Origin: Bacillota bacterium
GTDB taxonomy: Bacteria > Bacillota > Clostridia > Lachnospirales > Lachnospiraceae
NCBI GenBank assembly: GCA_023387655.1
Contig: JAEWHR010000183.1
Coordinates: 3,721 to 67,720 of the forward strand
Length of the DNA: 64,000 bases
Direction: 5' to 3'
In this document: one piece after another, positions 52,724-63,340 of the stretch
How the letters are laid out: each line of letters opens with the position of its first letter
How positions within the stretch are numbered: position 1 is the stretch's first letter
Position numbers and translations under genes: made by a program
The notes under the pieces: model-generated
What the model was told of the DNA's origin: nothing
What the model saw: the letters and a program-made list of their open reading frames with translations, nothing else
Databases searched by the model: none

Positions 52724-54091
52724 CTAACCTACCAATATTTTTCCTTCTGGTAAGGATTTTTCTCCATGATGTTTACTTGCATTAATTGCAAGTGCCATCG
52801 TAATAGGACCAATACGTCCTAGATACATTGTTATCATAACTAGAATTTTACCTGCAGTCTTCAAACTTCCTGTCATATTTCTGGTAAGACCAACTGTACC
52901 AATGGCTGAGGTTGTCTCATAAAGAGTATCTAAAAAGCTACTATTTTGAATTGCAGTTAAAGCAATGGTAGTTACAACTAGTACCAAAAAGCTGACGGTT
53001 ACTACTGCAAGACCTTTTTTTAAATATTGATCTGAAATTCTTCTTTGAAATATTTCGATGTCTTTTTTCCCACGTATAATAGAAATCGTAGAAAGTAAGA
53101 TTACCGCCACCGTTACTGTTTTGATTCCTCCTGCTGTACCAGAAGGAGAACCTCCAATAAACATCCAAACTAAATACAATATGCTCGTGGCATCTTTAAA
53201 ATTTTGTTGCGGTATTGTTGCAAAACCTGCAGTTCTAGTAGTAACTGATTGAAAGAGTGAACTTAGCATCTTCTTTCCAAAGGAGAGTTCCCCAATGGTT
53301 GCTGGATTATTATATTCTAATATTAAGGTTAACACTGCCCCTAGCACTATCATACCTGCTGTAAATGTAATCACAATTTTAGAATGTAAGGTTAACCTTC
53401 GAAACATGGAACGAACTTTAATTTCTTTTTTAATTGCCTGTTTTGTGATATGAAGTACATCCCACCATACCGGAAAACCAATACCACCAAGGACAATTAA
53501 TCCCATCGTTACTAAGTTAATCAATAGGTTATCACGATATTGAGCAAAACTACTATCTCCAATTAAGTCAATACCAGCATTACAAAATGCCGATACGGAA
53601 TGAAAAATGGAATACCATACACCATCCACAAATCCATACTCTGGTATAAATTGAATTGAGTAGCATAATGCTCCTATCCCTTCTACAATCAGAGTAAACT
53701 TTATAATCTTTTTCGTAAGTTTTACTAGACCAGACAAAGTATCAATATTATAAGCATTTTGAATTAACAGTCTGTCTGATAATTTTACTCTCTTTCCGAG
53801 AAGTAAAAATATTGTTGTAGTGAAGGTTACAACGCCCAACCCGCCAAACTGAATTAAGAACAGAATTACAAACTGACCGAAAAAACTCCAATGTTCTGCC
53901 ATCGTTACAGTTGTAAGTCCAGTCACACAGATGGATGTTGTAGCAGTAAAGAATGAATCTTCAAGCGGCGTGACAATTCCTACTCTAGTGGCAATTGGTA
54001 GAGATAGTAACAAGGTGCCTAGTACAATCCCTGCTAAAAAACCAAATGCAATCATTCTCGTTGTTGAAAACCTTCTTTTTTTCTGAAACAT
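52724..54091 (-). CDS. ktrB: Potassium transporter membrane subunit KtrB (TrkH family)
   Basis: 455 residues, about eight to ten membrane segments with four pore regions: ATTSICVTGLTTVTMAEHWS, VSAFCNAGIDLIGDSS, TTRTAGFATIPQQNF and TSAIGTVGLTRNMTG, each carrying the single-Gly selectivity-filter position of KtrB/TrkH. It forms a dimeric K+ (Na+-coupled) channel-like transporter with KtrA. Start ATG 54091 follows AGGAGACAGCT, 33 bp after prfA, so potassium genes are linked to the translation-termination cluster. Confidence 0.95.
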   Translation of the reverse strand: MFQKKRRFSTTRMIAFGFLAGIVLGTLLLSLPIATRVGIVTPLEDSFFTATTSICVTGLTTVTMAEHWSFFGQFVILFLIQFGGLGVVTFTTTIFLLLGKRVKLSDRLLIQNAYNIDTLSGLVKLTKKIIKFTLIVEGIGALCYSIQFIPEYGFVDGVWYSIFHSVSAFCNAGIDLIGDSSFAQYRDNLLINLVTMGLIVLGGIGFPVWWDVLHITKQAIKKEIKVRSMFRRLTLHSKIVITFTAGMIVLGAVLTLILEYNNPATIGELSFGKKMLSSLFQSVTTRTAGFATIPQQNFKDATSILYLVWMFIGGSPSGTAGGIKTVTVAVILLSTISIIRGKKDIEIFQRRISDQYLKKGLAVVTVSFLVLVVTTIALTAIQNSSFLDTLYETTSAIGTVGLTRNMTGSLKTAGKILVMITMYLGRIGPITMALAINASKHHGEKSLPEGKILVG

Positions 54092-54124
54092 AGCTGTCTC
54101 CTATACAATTTACCTCTTTGCGGT

Positions 54125-55201
54125 TTAATATTCTTCCTGCATATTGGAAAGCTTTGCTGCTTGATCTGCTGCAATTAAGCTATCAATTATTTCTTGTAAA
54201 TCACCGTTCATGATATCATCCAAACGATGGCTAGTAAGTTTAATTCTATGATCAGTACAACGTCCCTGTGGGAAATTATACGTACGTATCTTTTCAGAAC
54301 GATCTCCAGTTCCTACTTGACTCTTTCTAGCAGCTGCCTCTGCATCATGAGCCTTTTCAAGTTCCAACTCATATAATCTTGCACGTAATACCTTTAATGC
54401 CTTGTCACGGTTCTTTAACTGAGATTTCTCATCTTGACAAGAGATTACGATACCTGTAGGAATATGAGTTAATCTTACTGCAGAGTCAGTAGTATTAACG
54501 CACTGACCACCGTTACCTGATGAACGGAACACGTCGAAACGACAATCATTCATATTTAGTTCTACGTCTACTTCTTCTGCCTCTGGCATAATAGCAACAG
54601 TTACCGTTGAAGTATGAATTCTACCACCTGATTCTGTTACTGGAATTCTCTGTACACGATGTACTCCACTTTCATACTTAAGTTTTGAGTAAGCACCTTG
54701 CCCATTAATCATAAAGATTACTTCCTTAAAACCACCGATACCATTTTCATTTAAGTTCATCATATCAATTTTCCAACGCATTGTTTCAGCATATTTGGAG
54801 TACATACGGAAAAGTTCTGCAGCGAATAAAGCAGCTTCATCTCCACCGGCTCCTCCTCTGATTTCAACAATAACGTTCTTTGAATCATTTGGATCCTTTG
54901 GTAGTAATAATATCTTAAGTTGATCTTCTATTACTACTAGATTTGCTTTGCTTGTAGATAACTCTTCTTTCGCAAGTTCGCGCATCTCTTCATCGCTCTC
55001 TTCTTCTAGTATCTCCAAGCTTTCTTCAATGTTTTTCTTGGTTTGCTTATATTCAAGATATTTTTCTACAATTTCGCCAAGATCATTTTGCTCTTTCATT
55101 AATTTACGAAATCTCGATTGGTCATTCGTTACAGTTGGTTCATTTAATTCATTCTGGATTTCTTGAAATCGTATTAATAGATCTTCTAATTTATCAAACA
55201 T
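54125..55201 (-). CDS. prfA: Peptide chain release factor 1
   Basis: 358 residues, full length. The GGQ loop appears as [20 protein letters not shown] and the anticodon-like region contains [14 protein letters not shown]; the PxT-type tripeptide zone sits before [23 protein letters not shown]1 recognises UAA and UAG; its GGQ Gln is methylated by PrmC, encoded just upstream in the same transcription direction. Start ATG 55201 follows GAGGTTAAC. Confidence 0.97.
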   Translation of the reverse strand: MFDKLEDLLIRFQEIQNELNEPTVTNDQSRFRKLMKEQNDLGEIVEKYLEYKQTKKNIEESLEILEEESDEEMRELAKEELSTSKANLVVIEDQLKILLLPKDPNDSKNVIVEIRGGAGGDEAALFAAELFRMYSKYAETMRWKIDMMNLNENGIGGFKEVIFMINGQGAYSKLKYESGVHRVQRIPVTESGGRIHTSTVTVAIMPEAEEVDVELNMNDCRFDVFRSSGNGGQCVNTTDSAVRLTHIPTGIVISCQDEKSQLKNRDKALKVLRARLYELELEKAHDAEAAARKSQVGTGDRSEKIRTYNFPQGRCTDHRIKLTSHRLDDIMNGDLQEIIDSLIAADQAAKLSNMQEEY

Positions 55202-55416
55202 GTTAACCTCTATTCTAGCTCTTTGCGCTTTTTATTAACACTGGTATAGTTATTCCTCTTAACATCTATCCAGTTCATAATCTTCCATAGTCATAATACT
55301 ATTACTTATGAGAAAATGCGAATCAAATTCTCGTTTATGTTATATTAGTTTGCGCAGCTAGAGAAAAACCATCTCTATATTCCTAATATTTCTCACTAAC
55401 ATCTTTTTAACTCCTT

Positions 55417-56265
55417 TTATTTGACTTCACCCTCATACACTGCGCTAACCACACGGTCCAAACCAGCATAATCTTTTACCACATTAATTTGGGTAAATCC
55501 ATTTTGAATTAATAATTTACTCACTGACGCTGCTTGATTGCAGCCAATTTCTAGATAAATTTTACCATTGTTTCTTAAAAATCTTCCTGATTCTTTTGCT
55601 AATATCCGATAGAATTTTAATCCATCTACATCACCATCAAGGGCAATCCGTGGTTCATGATCTTTTACTTCTGGCATTAACCCCTCAATAACCTCTGACT
55701 CAATATATGGTGGATTTGAAACTATCACATCGAATGTTCCAAAAACATTTTCGAACATATCACTCTGTAGGTAGGTAACCGAAACATCGTTATCTCTTGC
55801 ATTTTCTTGTGCAACTTGAATCGCTTCTCTTGAAATATCAACAGCTACCGCTTTATTTAAGTTACCAAGTTTTGCAAGACTAACAATAATACACCCGGAA
55901 CCCGTACAAAGTTCTAAGACGTCCTTATTCTTACTTTCTTTTAAGACTTCTTCCACTAATCGCTCAGTATCTTGCCTTGGAATTAAAACAGATTCATTGA
56001 CACGAAAAGAAAGCCCCATAAATTCCTGACTTCCAGTAAGATACTGTAACGGAATATGCAAGGCCCTCTTTTTAAGAAGTTGCTGATAGTGTTCATACCA
56101 ATCTATCGGCATATCTTCTCTAGCCCGAATCATATAGTCAACTCTTCTAAACCCGGTTACATGCTCAAGCAAATACCAAGCGTCTAATTCTGCATCATAG
56201 ATGCCTACAGCCTGAAGGAGGTCACTTCCCTCCCTCAATGCACTCTCATAAGTTATATTCGACAT
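55417..56265 (-). CDS. prmC: Release factor glutamine methyltransferase
   Basis: About 282 residues from ATG 56265 (AAGGA, 6 bp spacing); ATG 56271 directly abuts that site. N-terminal helical domain, SAM-binding LELCTGSGCIIVSLAK and the substrate motif NPPY (VSNPPYIESEVI), with PRIALDGDVDGL after it. It methylates the GGQ glutamine of RF1/RF2. The prmC-prfA order is conserved in bacteria. A 215 bp gap separates it from prfA and contains a GAGAAT/ATTCTC hairpin near 55311-55345. Confidence 0.95.
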   Translation of the reverse strand: MSNITYESALREGSDLLQAVGIYDAELDAWYLLEHVTGFRRVDYMIRAREDMPIDWYEHYQQLLKKRALHIPLQYLTGSQEFMGLSFRVNESVLIPRQDTERLVEEVLKESKNKDVLELCTGSGCIIVSLAKLGNLNKAVAVDISREAIQVAQENARDNDVSVTYLQSDMFENVFGTFDVIVSNPPYIESEVIEGLMPEVKDHEPRIALDGDVDGLKFYRILAKESGRFLRNNGKIYLEIGCNQAASVSKLLIQNGFTQINVVKDYAGLDRVVSAVYEGEVK

Positions 56266-56400
56266 TATCATTCCTTAATATGTTTCCTAATTTCTGTACT
56301 GCTCTTTATGCATACAAAGTTTGGTTTAAGCGTACTAGAACACTTTGCAGCCCAGACGCAAACATGCTAAATGAAAAAATTTCATTATTTATCCTAATTG

Positions 56401-57864
56401 CTATGCATCTTTCCCACTGGAAAAATACTTATCAAGTGCACGCAAGATTTCGTCTTCTTCCTCCTCCGTAGGCTCTAGAGAAGCTGCGATCTCAGTAGAA
56501 CTTAGCACCGCCTGCTCTGGAACGCGTACTCGCTCTTTTAACTTACTTTGCTTTTCTTCTACTCCTACTTCGGACGTTTCATATAATAGTTTATCCAAAT
56601 TTTTAAATTCTTCCAAAGAAACCTCTTTCCCGGCAGATTTTTCATTGTGATCGCTCTTATTATCTTGGCTCTCAATATTGTCTGCCTTTGTAAGAATTTC
56701 TTCCTCTTCTTTTCTCTCAGACTTCACCTGATTATTTATATCAGACTTCATTTTTGAATTTATCTTATTAGAGCTTGAAGATACCTTCTTATTGTTCTCG
56801 TCCTTTTTTGTAACTTGCTTGCTCTTATTTATAACGGCTTCGTTTTCAACATCTACATTCGCTGCAATTACTTCTACATCGATATCTTCTGTATCGTCTT
56901 TTGTCTTGCCGTTTGATTTTCCATGGTTTTTCCCTTTTTTATTGGAATGTTTTCGTTTGGAACCTTTTTGCTTTACTCCGTTAAGATATCCTTGCCAATC
57001 AAAAACAGCCTCTACCGATGCAATAGCTACTTCAATCATTCCATCATCAGGTTCTTTCGTTGTAAGACGTTGCATTAACATGCCTGGTGAACTAATTATT
57101 GTAACAAGGGCATTGTCATGACTTCCGGCATATCTTATTAATTCATAGGAAATTCCTGCAACTACTGGAATCAATAATATTCTTAAAACTACACGTAACC
57201 AAATTTGGTCAACTCGTATAAATAAAAATACAATAATACTGATAAATGCAACAAAAAGAATGAAACTTGTTCCGCATCTTTTATGTTTTCTTGATTGCTT
57301 TTTCACGTTTGATACCGTTAAGTCATAACCACGTTCGATACAGTTAATCGTCTTGTGCTCCGCACCATGATACATAAAGGTACGATTAATATCCTTCATA
57401 AATGAAATTGCAACAATATATCCTACTAACAATAATACACGAATAATACCTTCTATAATACCAAGCACAATAGAAGACGTAATAAATTTAGAAAATAGTT
57501 CAGATAAAAACATTGGTAGTGCAACGAATAGACCGATAGCAATACAGATGGAGAATAACACAACAAAGAAGGAGAGAATCCCCTCGTTTTTCTTAGAGTC
57601 CTTTTTTATTTCCTCTTCTTCCTCATAAAATGAGGCAGAATATGTTAACGCTCTAACACCAAGAATCATGGAGTCTGCAAACGCAACAACACCTCTGATA
57701 ATTGGGGCCTTGATAATCTTATTTCCATTTCCGATACCTTGGTATTCCTTAATCTCTACAGCAATTTCATTGTCGGGTTTACGAACAGCCACGGCGTATT
57801 GCTCTTTATTTTTCATCATAACGCCTTCTAAAACTGCCTGACCACCAATACCTGATGATTTCAT
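56401..57864 (-). CDS. DUF1385 polytopic membrane protein with long charged C-terminal tail
   Basis: About 487 residues from ATG 57864 (GAGGG, 6 bp spacing); the sequence then begins MKSSGIGGQAVLEGVMMKN, the diagnostic start of DUF1385, while the frame further upstream to 57969 has no support. Membrane helices lie in about residues 90-270, with the conserved MYHGAEHKTINCIERG and RCGTSFILFV. The last ~190 residues are a Lys/Asp/Ser/Asn-rich disordered tail that most family members lack. Function unknown; linked with rpmE, prmC and prfA in many Clostridia, as here. Confidence 0.88.
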   Translation of the reverse strand: MKSSGIGGQAVLEGVMMKNKEQYAVAVRKPDNEIAVEIKEYQGIGNGNKIIKAPIIRGVVAFADSMILGVRALTYSASFYEEEEEIKKDSKKNEGILSFFVVLFSICIAIGLFVALPMFLSELFSKFITSSIVLGIIEGIIRVLLLVGYIVAISFMKDINRTFMYHGAEHKTINCIERGYDLTVSNVKKQSRKHKRCGTSFILFVAFISIIVFLFIRVDQIWLRVVLRILLIPVVAGISYELIRYAGSHDNALVTIISSPGMLMQRLTTKEPDDGMIEVAIASVEAVFDWQGYLNGVKQKGSKRKHSNKKGKNHGKSNGKTKDDTEDIDVEVIAANVDVENEAVINKSKQVTKKDENNKKVSSSSNKINSKMKSDINNQVKSERKEEEEILTKADNIESQDNKSDHNEKSAGKEVSLEEFKNLDKLLYETSEVGVEEKQSKLKERVRVPEQAVLSSTEIAASLEPTEEEEDEILRALDKYFSSGKDA

Positions 57865-57983
57865 CCACATCCCTCTTTCCTGCCATGTTTTTACCTGAGT
57901 TTGGCATCCCATATATTTACAATTTAAAAATAGGTTGAGATTATACAACCTCAACCTGATTTTATGCAATATTATCTCTAAAA

Positions 57984-58187
57984 CTAGTTGTTTAAACCGT
58001 ACTTACGGTTGAACTTGTCAATTGCACCACGAGCAGCAGCAGCTTTCTGCTGGCCTGTGTAGAAAGAATGGCACTTTGAACAAACTTCCACGTGGATCTC
58101 TGGCTTAGTAGATCCAGTTACGAACTCATTACCGCAGTTACATGTAACTTTTGCCTGATAGTACTTTGGTTGAATAGCTTCTTGCAT
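57984..58187 (-). CDS. rpmE: 50S ribosomal protein L31 (zinc-binding form)
   Basis: 67 residues from ATG 58187, which follows AGAGGTG; the frame opens three codons earlier only at a GTG. QEAIQPKYYQAKVTCNCGN, then EIHVEVCSKCHSFYTGQQK: the four Cys residues of the zinc-binding C+ paralogue are present. A strong promoter lies just upstream. Next gene downstream is the DUF1385 protein. Confidence 0.97.
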   Translation of the reverse strand: MQEAIQPKYYQAKVTCNCGNEFVTGSTKPEIHVEVCSKCHSFYTGQQKAAAARGAIDKFNRKYGLNN

Positions 58188-58272
58188 TATTTTCACCTCT
58201 CTATATCCGATTCCTATGATAGTTCCTCTTCAACAAAGAGGAAACTTGTTCATTCAAATAAACAGCTTTCTT

Positions 58273-58301
58273 ATTATAGCATATGACTACTCGAATTGCA
58301 A
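58273..58301 (-). promoter_or_regulatory. Promoter of rpmE
   Basis: Minus strand TTGCAA (58296-58301), 17 bp spacer, TATAAT (58273-58278). Confidence 0.8.
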
Positions 58302-58366
58302 TACCCATTCCATATTTTATTGTCTACTGAAATCGTATTTTTTTATATTTATTACTCTAATATTGC

Positions 58367-60280
58367 TTATATTTTTGTTTTCTTAATCATTTCCACGAAT
58401 TCTGCATTGTTGTTCGTATTGACAAACATTTGTATAATTCGTTCTACTGCTTCTTCTGATTTCAGTCCATTTAACGCTTTTCTCATAAGATAATTTGCCT
58501 CCATCTCAGCAGAAGTTAACAAAAGATCGTCACGACGTGTACTAGACTTTGGAAGGTCGATTGCTGGGAAGATTCGTTTTTCAGATAAACTACGATCTAG
58601 AACAAGTTCCATATTACCAGTTCCCTTAAATTCTTCAAATACAACATCATCCATTCGACTACCCGTCTCAACTAGCGCCGTTGCCAAAATAGTGAGGCTA
58701 CCGCCTTCTCTCATATTTCTTGCTGCTCCAAAAAATTTCTTAGGCATATGAAGCGCTGCAGGGTCTAGACCACCAGATAAAGTTCGTCCGCTAGCTTGTA
58801 CAGTTAAGTTATATGCCCTAGCAAGTCTTGTAATACTATCCAATAAGATAACGACATCTTTCTTATGCTCTACTAGACGTTTTGCACGTTCTATAACCAT
58901 TTCAGACACTCGTTTATGATTTTCTGGTAATTCATCAAATGTTGAGTAGATTACCTCTACATTACCACCTTCGATTGACTCTTTAATATCTGTAACTTCC
59001 TCAGGTCGTTCATCAATTAATAAAATTATCAGATGCATCTCTGGATGATTTCTTGTAATTGCCTTTGCAACTTGTTTTAATAAGGTGGTCTTACCTGCTT
59101 TAGGCTGGGAAACGATCATACCTCTTTGTCCTTTACCAATTGGTGATATCAAATCAACCATGCGCATCGCTACTTGACAACCAGGTGTTTCAAGATGGAT
59201 TCTTTCATTTGGAAAGATTGGTGTTAAATCTTCGAATTTCTTGCGTTTTACTGCATCAGAAGGATGTAACCCATTAATGTACTTGATATAAAGAAGAGCA
59301 CTGAATTTTTCGTTTTGATTACGTATTCTAGTGTTTCCTACTATGATGTCACCAGTTTTAAGATTAAATCTTCTTATCTGTGCAGGTGATACATAAACAT
59401 CATTTTCTCCAGGTAAAAAATTATCACATCGGATAAATCCATATCCATCGGATAATACCTCTAGAATTCCTTCCTTGGTTTCACCAGAATCCAATTGTTC
59501 CATATCAATAGGAAGTTTCTCTTCTTGTTGATTGGCCTGTGAAAGGAAACGATCGGTGGAAGAAGAGCTATTATATCCCATATCCACAGATTGGTTCCCC
59601 GTATTTTCATTGGATGGATTTATCCTAACTACACGATCTGATTCGTTATATCCACGGTTATCATTAAATCTGCGGTTATCCATTGGTCTACGATTTTCCA
59701 ACGTTCTACGGTTATCATAATTTCTTAGCATCTCGTTGTTACGATTATCATTGCCTCTATTTTCACTGCGATTATCGTTTCTATTTTCATTACTGCGGTT
59801 ATCATTGTTTCTATTTTCATAGCTTCGATTTTCGTTGTTTCTATTTTCTAAATTGCGGTTATCCATGCTTCGACCTTCATTACTGCGATAGCTCTCACTC
59901 ATTCGGCCATTATCATTTCCCTTTGATTGTTCCAACCCTTTTGATAATTCATGTTGACGATTTTGTTCTGCACGATTCTGCTCAGGAACCCTGCGTATCA
60001 CGTTGTTTCGATTTTCTTGCATGCGAGAGGATTCCATACTACGATTTTCTACACTGTGTTTTGTATCCTCTGTTGTCTTTTTTTCTTCTTGCATACCCAA
60101 CATTATAGGGTTAATATCCGTACTTTTATTTATGGAGGCTTTTGTTTCTTGTCCGTTCTCCAATGCATTCAATGCATCAATCAGTTCCTGCTTGCGTAAT
60201 GCGGTAATACTCTTCATACCTTTTTCCTTCGCAATGTCACGCAATTCAGAAAGCGATTTTGTTTCATACAAATTACTCAT
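58367..60280 (-). CDS. rho: Transcription termination factor Rho with long Asn/Arg-rich insert
   Basis: 637 residues, about 220 more than E. coli Rho. Residues 1-42 form the Rho_N (SAP-like) helices. About residues 65-265 are a disordered region dominated by Asn, Arg, Glu and Asp in short units such as ENRNNENRS and DNRSNENRN. Then comes the cold-shock RNA-binding domain ([20 protein letters not shown]), Walker A in [11 protein letters not shown], Walker [16 protein letters not shown], and the Q-loop/R-loop region. The helicase core is complete. Start ATG 60280 follows AAGGAG. Rho of Clostridium botulinum has an Asn-rich prion-forming insert at this position, so conformational control is possible here. 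Confidence 0.96.
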   Translation of the reverse strand: MSNLYETKSLSELRDIAKEKGMKSITALRKQELIDALNALENGQETKASINKSTDINPIMLGMQEEKKTTEDTKHSVENRSMESSRMQENRNNVIRRVPEQNRAEQNRQHELSKGLEQSKGNDNGRMSESYRSNEGRSMDNRNLENRNNENRSYENRNNDNRSNENRNDNRSENRGNDNRNNEMLRNYDNRRTLENRRPMDNRRFNDNRGYNESDRVVRINPSNENTGNQSVDMGYNSSSSTDRFLSQANQQEEKLPIDMEQLDSGETKEGILEVLSDGYGFIRCDNFLPGENDVYVSPAQIRRFNLKTGDIIVGNTRIRNQNEKFSALLYIKYINGLHPSDAVKRKKFEDLTPIFPNERIHLETPGCQVAMRMVDLISPIGKGQRGMIVSQPKAGKTTLLKQVAKAITRNHPEMHLIILLIDERPEEVTDIKESIEGGNVEVIYSTFDELPENHKRVSEMVIERAKRLVEHKKDVVILLDSITRLARAYNLTVQASGRTLSGGLDPAALHMPKKFFGAARNMREGGSLTILATALVETGSRMDDVVFEEFKGTGNMELVLDRSLSEKRIFPAIDLPKSSTRRDDLLLTSAEMEANYLMRKALNGLKSEEAVERIIQMFVNTNNNAEFVEMIKKTKI

Positions 60281-60590
60281 TCATTCTGCTCCTTTTATTA
60301 AACTAATCTATCTTAGGATTGGTTGAGAAATGATATAGAAAAAATGATGTGTCCTAGAGACATTTCTTATGATATTTTTATTATACACTATTTGCTAAAA
60401 AAGAAAAGTATTTTTTTACAGCAGTCTTAGACTACACAAGATTGTACTATTCCTATTCCCAAGCTTTCAACTTGATTTACCCTGTACTAAGTGTTATTAT
60501 TATGAAAGTATAGCCCATATATTTGGGAGAATGATAGAAAGATTATCTATCATTAAAAAGAGTTAATACACAAAGTTTGGAGGAAGTGTT
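60281..60590. other. Divergent promoter region between rho and the malic enzyme gene
   Basis: Holds the malic enzyme promoter on the plus strand and, for rho, a perfect TATAAT on the minus strand near 60383-60388 with a poor -35. The rho leader can fold AGAAATG against CATTTCT, with TGTC/GACA inside. Nothing else is seen. Confidence 0.4.
60472..60500 (+). promoter_or_regulatory. Promoter of the malic enzyme gene
   Basis: TTGATT (60472-60477), 17 bp spacer, TATTAT (60495-60500). Confidence 0.6.
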
Positions 60591-61745
60591 ATGACACTTA
60601 ACGAAAAAGCACTTAAATTGCACGAAGAATGGAACGGAAAATTGGCAACGACATCAAAATGTCAAGTAAAATCACGAGAAGATTTAGCACTTGCCTATAC
60701 TCCAGGTGTTGCAGAACCTTGTAAAGAGATCGCAAACGATACAGAAGCTGCTTATAAATACACAATCAAAGCAAATACTGTTGCAGTAGTTAGTGATGGT
60801 AGCGCCGTTCTTGGACTTGGCAATATTGGTGCACACGCAGCAATGCCTGTCATGGAAGGAAAATGTGTCCTTTTTAAAGAGTTTGGTGGCGTTAACGCAT
60901 TTCCTATTTGTTTAGATACACAAGATACCGAAGAAATAATTAAAACAATAGTTCATATCGCTCCCGCTTTTGGCGGTATTAATCTTGAAGATATCTCTGC
61001 ACCAAGATGTTTTGAAATCGAATCCAGATTAAAAGAGCAGCTCTCAATTCCTGTCTTTCATGATGATCAGCATGGTACTGCAATCGTTGTACTTGCCGGT
61101 ATTATCAATGCTTTAAAAGTTACCCGAAAAATAAAAGAAGATTGCAAGGTAGTTGTAAATGGAGCAGGTAGTGCTGGAATTGCAATTGCTAAACTTCTAT
61201 TAAATTTTGGATTTCGCCATCTTACTCTTTGTGATAAAGTTGGTATTCTATCAAAAGAAACAGAAAATCTAAATTGGATGCAAAAAGACATGATGGAAGT
61301 AACCAACCTAGAAGGAGCTAGTGGAACACTTGCTGATGCCTTAAAGGGTGCCGATATCTTTATCGGAGTTTCGGCTCCTAATATCGTTACTCCAGAAATG
61401 GTTTCTTCTATGAATAAAGACTCCATTCTATTTGCTATGGCAAACCCTGTACCAGAAATTATGCCAGACCTTGCAAAAAAGGCCGGTGCTAAAGTTGTCG
61501 GAACTGGAAGAAGTGATTTCCCTAATCAGGTCAATAATGTAATTGCTTTCCCTGGAATCTTTAAAGGAGCATTAGAGGGGCGTGCAACACAAATAACTGA
61601 AGAGATGAAACTTGCGGCTGCTAATGCGATTGCTAGCTTAGTAAGCGATGAGGAATTAAATGAAGATTTTATAATGCCAGAAGCATTTGACAAACGTGTT
61701 TGTGAAGTTGTAAGTAATGCTGTGAAGGCACATATTAAAAAGTGA
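60591..61745 (+). CDS. NAD(P)-dependent malic enzyme
   Basis: 384 residues, the short bacterial form without a phosphotransacetylase domain. AYTPGVAEPCKEI with the catalytic Tyr, NTVAVVSDGSAVLGLGNIG, KCVLFKEFGGVNAFPICLD, the metal-binding EDISAPRCFEI, and VFHDDQHGTAIV; the nucleotide-binding NGAGSAGIAIAKLL follows. It converts malate to pyruvate with release of CO2. Cofactor choice cannot be settled by eye. Start ATG 60591 follows GGAGG. Not tightly linked to the next gene (about 115 bp). Confidence 0.94.
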   Translation: MTLNEKALKLHEEWNGKLATTSKCQVKSREDLALAYTPGVAEPCKEIANDTEAAYKYTIKANTVAVVSDGSAVLGLGNIGAHAAMPVMEGKCVLFKEFGGVNAFPICLDTQDTEEIIKTIVHIAPAFGGINLEDISAPRCFEIESRLKEQLSIPVFHDDQHGTAIVVLAGIINALKVTRKIKEDCKVVVNGAGSAGIAIAKLLLNFGFRHLTLCDKVGILSKETENLNWMQKDMMEVTNLEGASGTLADALKGADIFIGVSAPNIVTPEMVSSMNKDSILFAMANPVPEIMPDLAKKAGAKVVGTGRSDFPNQVNNVIAFPGIFKGALEGRATQITEEMKLAAANAIASLVSDEELNEDFIMPEAFDKRVCEVVSNAVKAHIKK

Positions 61746-61862
61746 TTATATCAAAGAGCAAAAGGCATGTCTAAAACGTAAGTTTTATTTATAGTCTTGA
61801 ATTTGCTTCTTTATAGAAAATCCAATAAAGTATTAAGTTCCATTTATATAAAGGATGATGTT

Positions 61863-62804
61863 ATGAATTTATGGCAGGATAAGCGTTATTACTCCTTAGA
61901 CGCATATTATAAGGAAGAATTCGGTGATAAGGTATACAAGCTTTCCTTAGACGGTGGTATGACTTGTCCGAATCGAGATGGAACTTTAGGGACTGGGGGT
62001 TGCATCTTTTGTAGCTCAGGTGGTTCTGGTGATTTTGCCGCCAGTAATCATTTATCAATTACAGAGCAGATTGAAGAGGCAAAAAGTCGGGTAGCAAAAA
62101 AGGTGAAAAGTAACCGTTATGTTGCTTACTTTCAAGCATATACCAATACCTATGCTAAAGTGTCTTACCTTCGTTCTATTTTTACAGAAGCAATAGAACA
62201 CAAAGACATCCTTGCCCTATCCATTGCAACCAGACCAGATTGTTTACCTGATGAGGTTCTAAAACTCCTTGCTGAATTAAATGAAAAAAAACCTATCTAT
62301 ATTGAACTTGGGCTCCAAACCATTCATGAAGACAGTGCCAAATTAATACGACGTGGTTATCCCCTTCCTATTTTCGAAGAGGCTTTACGTCGTTTATCTA
62401 TGATTAATATCCCGGTTATTGTTCATGTAATACTTGGTTTACCTGGCGAAAGCAAAGAAATGATGCTATCCACCATAGATTATTTAGCAAATCTTCCAAT
62501 ACACGGTATCAAGTTACAGCTCATGCATGTTTTAAAGCATACCGAATTGGAAACGCTCTATGCTAAGAACCCAGCGCTATTTTCACTTTTAAATCTAGAA
62601 GACTATATCAATGTTTTAGTAGAATGTTTGGAGCACCTACCACCTAATATTGTTATCCACAGAATAACTGGGGATGGGCCAAAAAATCTACTAATCGCAC
62701 CAATATGGAGTGGAAACAAGCGACTCGTTTTGAATACCATTTCTCAGGAATTAAAAAAACGTAACTCGTACCAAGGAAAATACATTCGAACCAATCTCGA
62801 ATAG
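61863..62804 (+). CDS. Radical SAM protein, TIGR01212/YhcC family
   Basis: About 313 residues from ATG 61863 (AAGGA, 7 bp spacing); the frame reaches 61797 only through a TTG. The N-terminus DAYYKEEFGDKVYKLSLDGG leads into the cluster CPNRDGTLGTGGCIFCSSGG, whose three Cys residues should bind the 4Fe-4S cluster. Later ALSIATRPDCLP, YIELGLQTIHEDSAKLIRRG and HVILGLPGES are typical of the Elp3/YhcC group. Possibly RNA or protein modification; the substrate is unknown. DUF4364 gene follows 14 bp later, so they form an operon. Confidence 0.9.
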   Translation: MNLWQDKRYYSLDAYYKEEFGDKVYKLSLDGGMTCPNRDGTLGTGGCIFCSSGGSGDFAASNHLSITEQIEEAKSRVAKKVKSNRYVAYFQAYTNTYAKVSYLRSIFTEAIEHKDILALSIATRPDCLPDEVLKLLAELNEKKPIYIELGLQTIHEDSAKLIRRGYPLPIFEEALRRLSMINIPVIVHVILGLPGESKEMMLSTIDYLANLPIHGIKLQLMHVLKHTELETLYAKNPALFSLLNLEDYINVLVECLEHLPPNIVIHRITGDGPKNLLIAPIWSGNKRLVLNTISQELKKRNSYQGKYIRTNLE

Positions 62805-62818
62805 AAGGGAGAACAATA

Positions 62819-63340
62819 ATGCAAGCGGAAACTCTGATGCTTTACAAATTAATTGTACTATATATTTTAGACAAGGTGGACTTTCCATTAACGAATGGTC
62901 AGTTAACCAATTTTATACTAGAAAAAGAATATACGAATTATTTCAATATTCAACAAACAATTTCCGAGTTAATTGACGATCAATACATTAGTGCTGAAAC
63001 AATTAGAAATAGCTCTCTTTATCAGATTACTGACTCCGGTAAAGAAACACTTTCCTTTTTTAGCAATACGATTGCACAAGCCATCCGCGACGACATTGAT
63101 ATTTATCTCAAAGAACATAAATACAGTTTGCGTGAGGAGGTATCTACTCTCGCTGATTATTATGAGGTAAAAAAAGATGAGTTTATTGCACACCTTCGTG
63201 TTATGGAAGGATCAAGCGCTATTATTGATTTAAAACTATCCGTTCCAACTGAGCGGGAAGCAAATCTTATCTGTAACAATTGGAAGCAAAAAAGCTCTGA
63301 TATCTATACCTATGTAATCTCTTCATTAATTGCAGATTAA
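62819..63340 (+). CDS. DUF4364-like winged-helix protein
   Basis: 173 residues. The first ~80 residues form a winged-helix-like unit (LYKLIVLYILDKVDFPLTNG, ISELIDDQYISAETIRNSSLYQITDSGKETL), the rest a small alpha/beta domain with DLKLSVPTEREANLICNNWK. This matches my recollection of DUF4364, a putative transcriptional regulator family of Clostridia. Start ATG 62819 follows GGGAG. Co-transcribed with the radical SAM gene. DNA targets unknown. Confidence 0.82.
   Translation: MQAETLMLYKLIVLYILDKVDFPLTNGQLTNFILEKEYTNYFNIQQTISELIDDQYISAETIRNSSLYQITDSGKETLSFFSNTIAQAIRDDIDIYLKEHKYSLREEVSTLADYYEVKKDEFIAHLRVMEGSSAIIDLKLSVPTEREANLICNNWKQKSSDIYTYVISSLIAD

Noticed and set aside
59683..60108. Plus-strand open frames opposite the Rho insert
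   Set aside because: They are Tyr/Phe/Cys/His-rich mirror images of the Asn/Arg repeats, with no ribosome binding site, and Rho is certain on the other strand.
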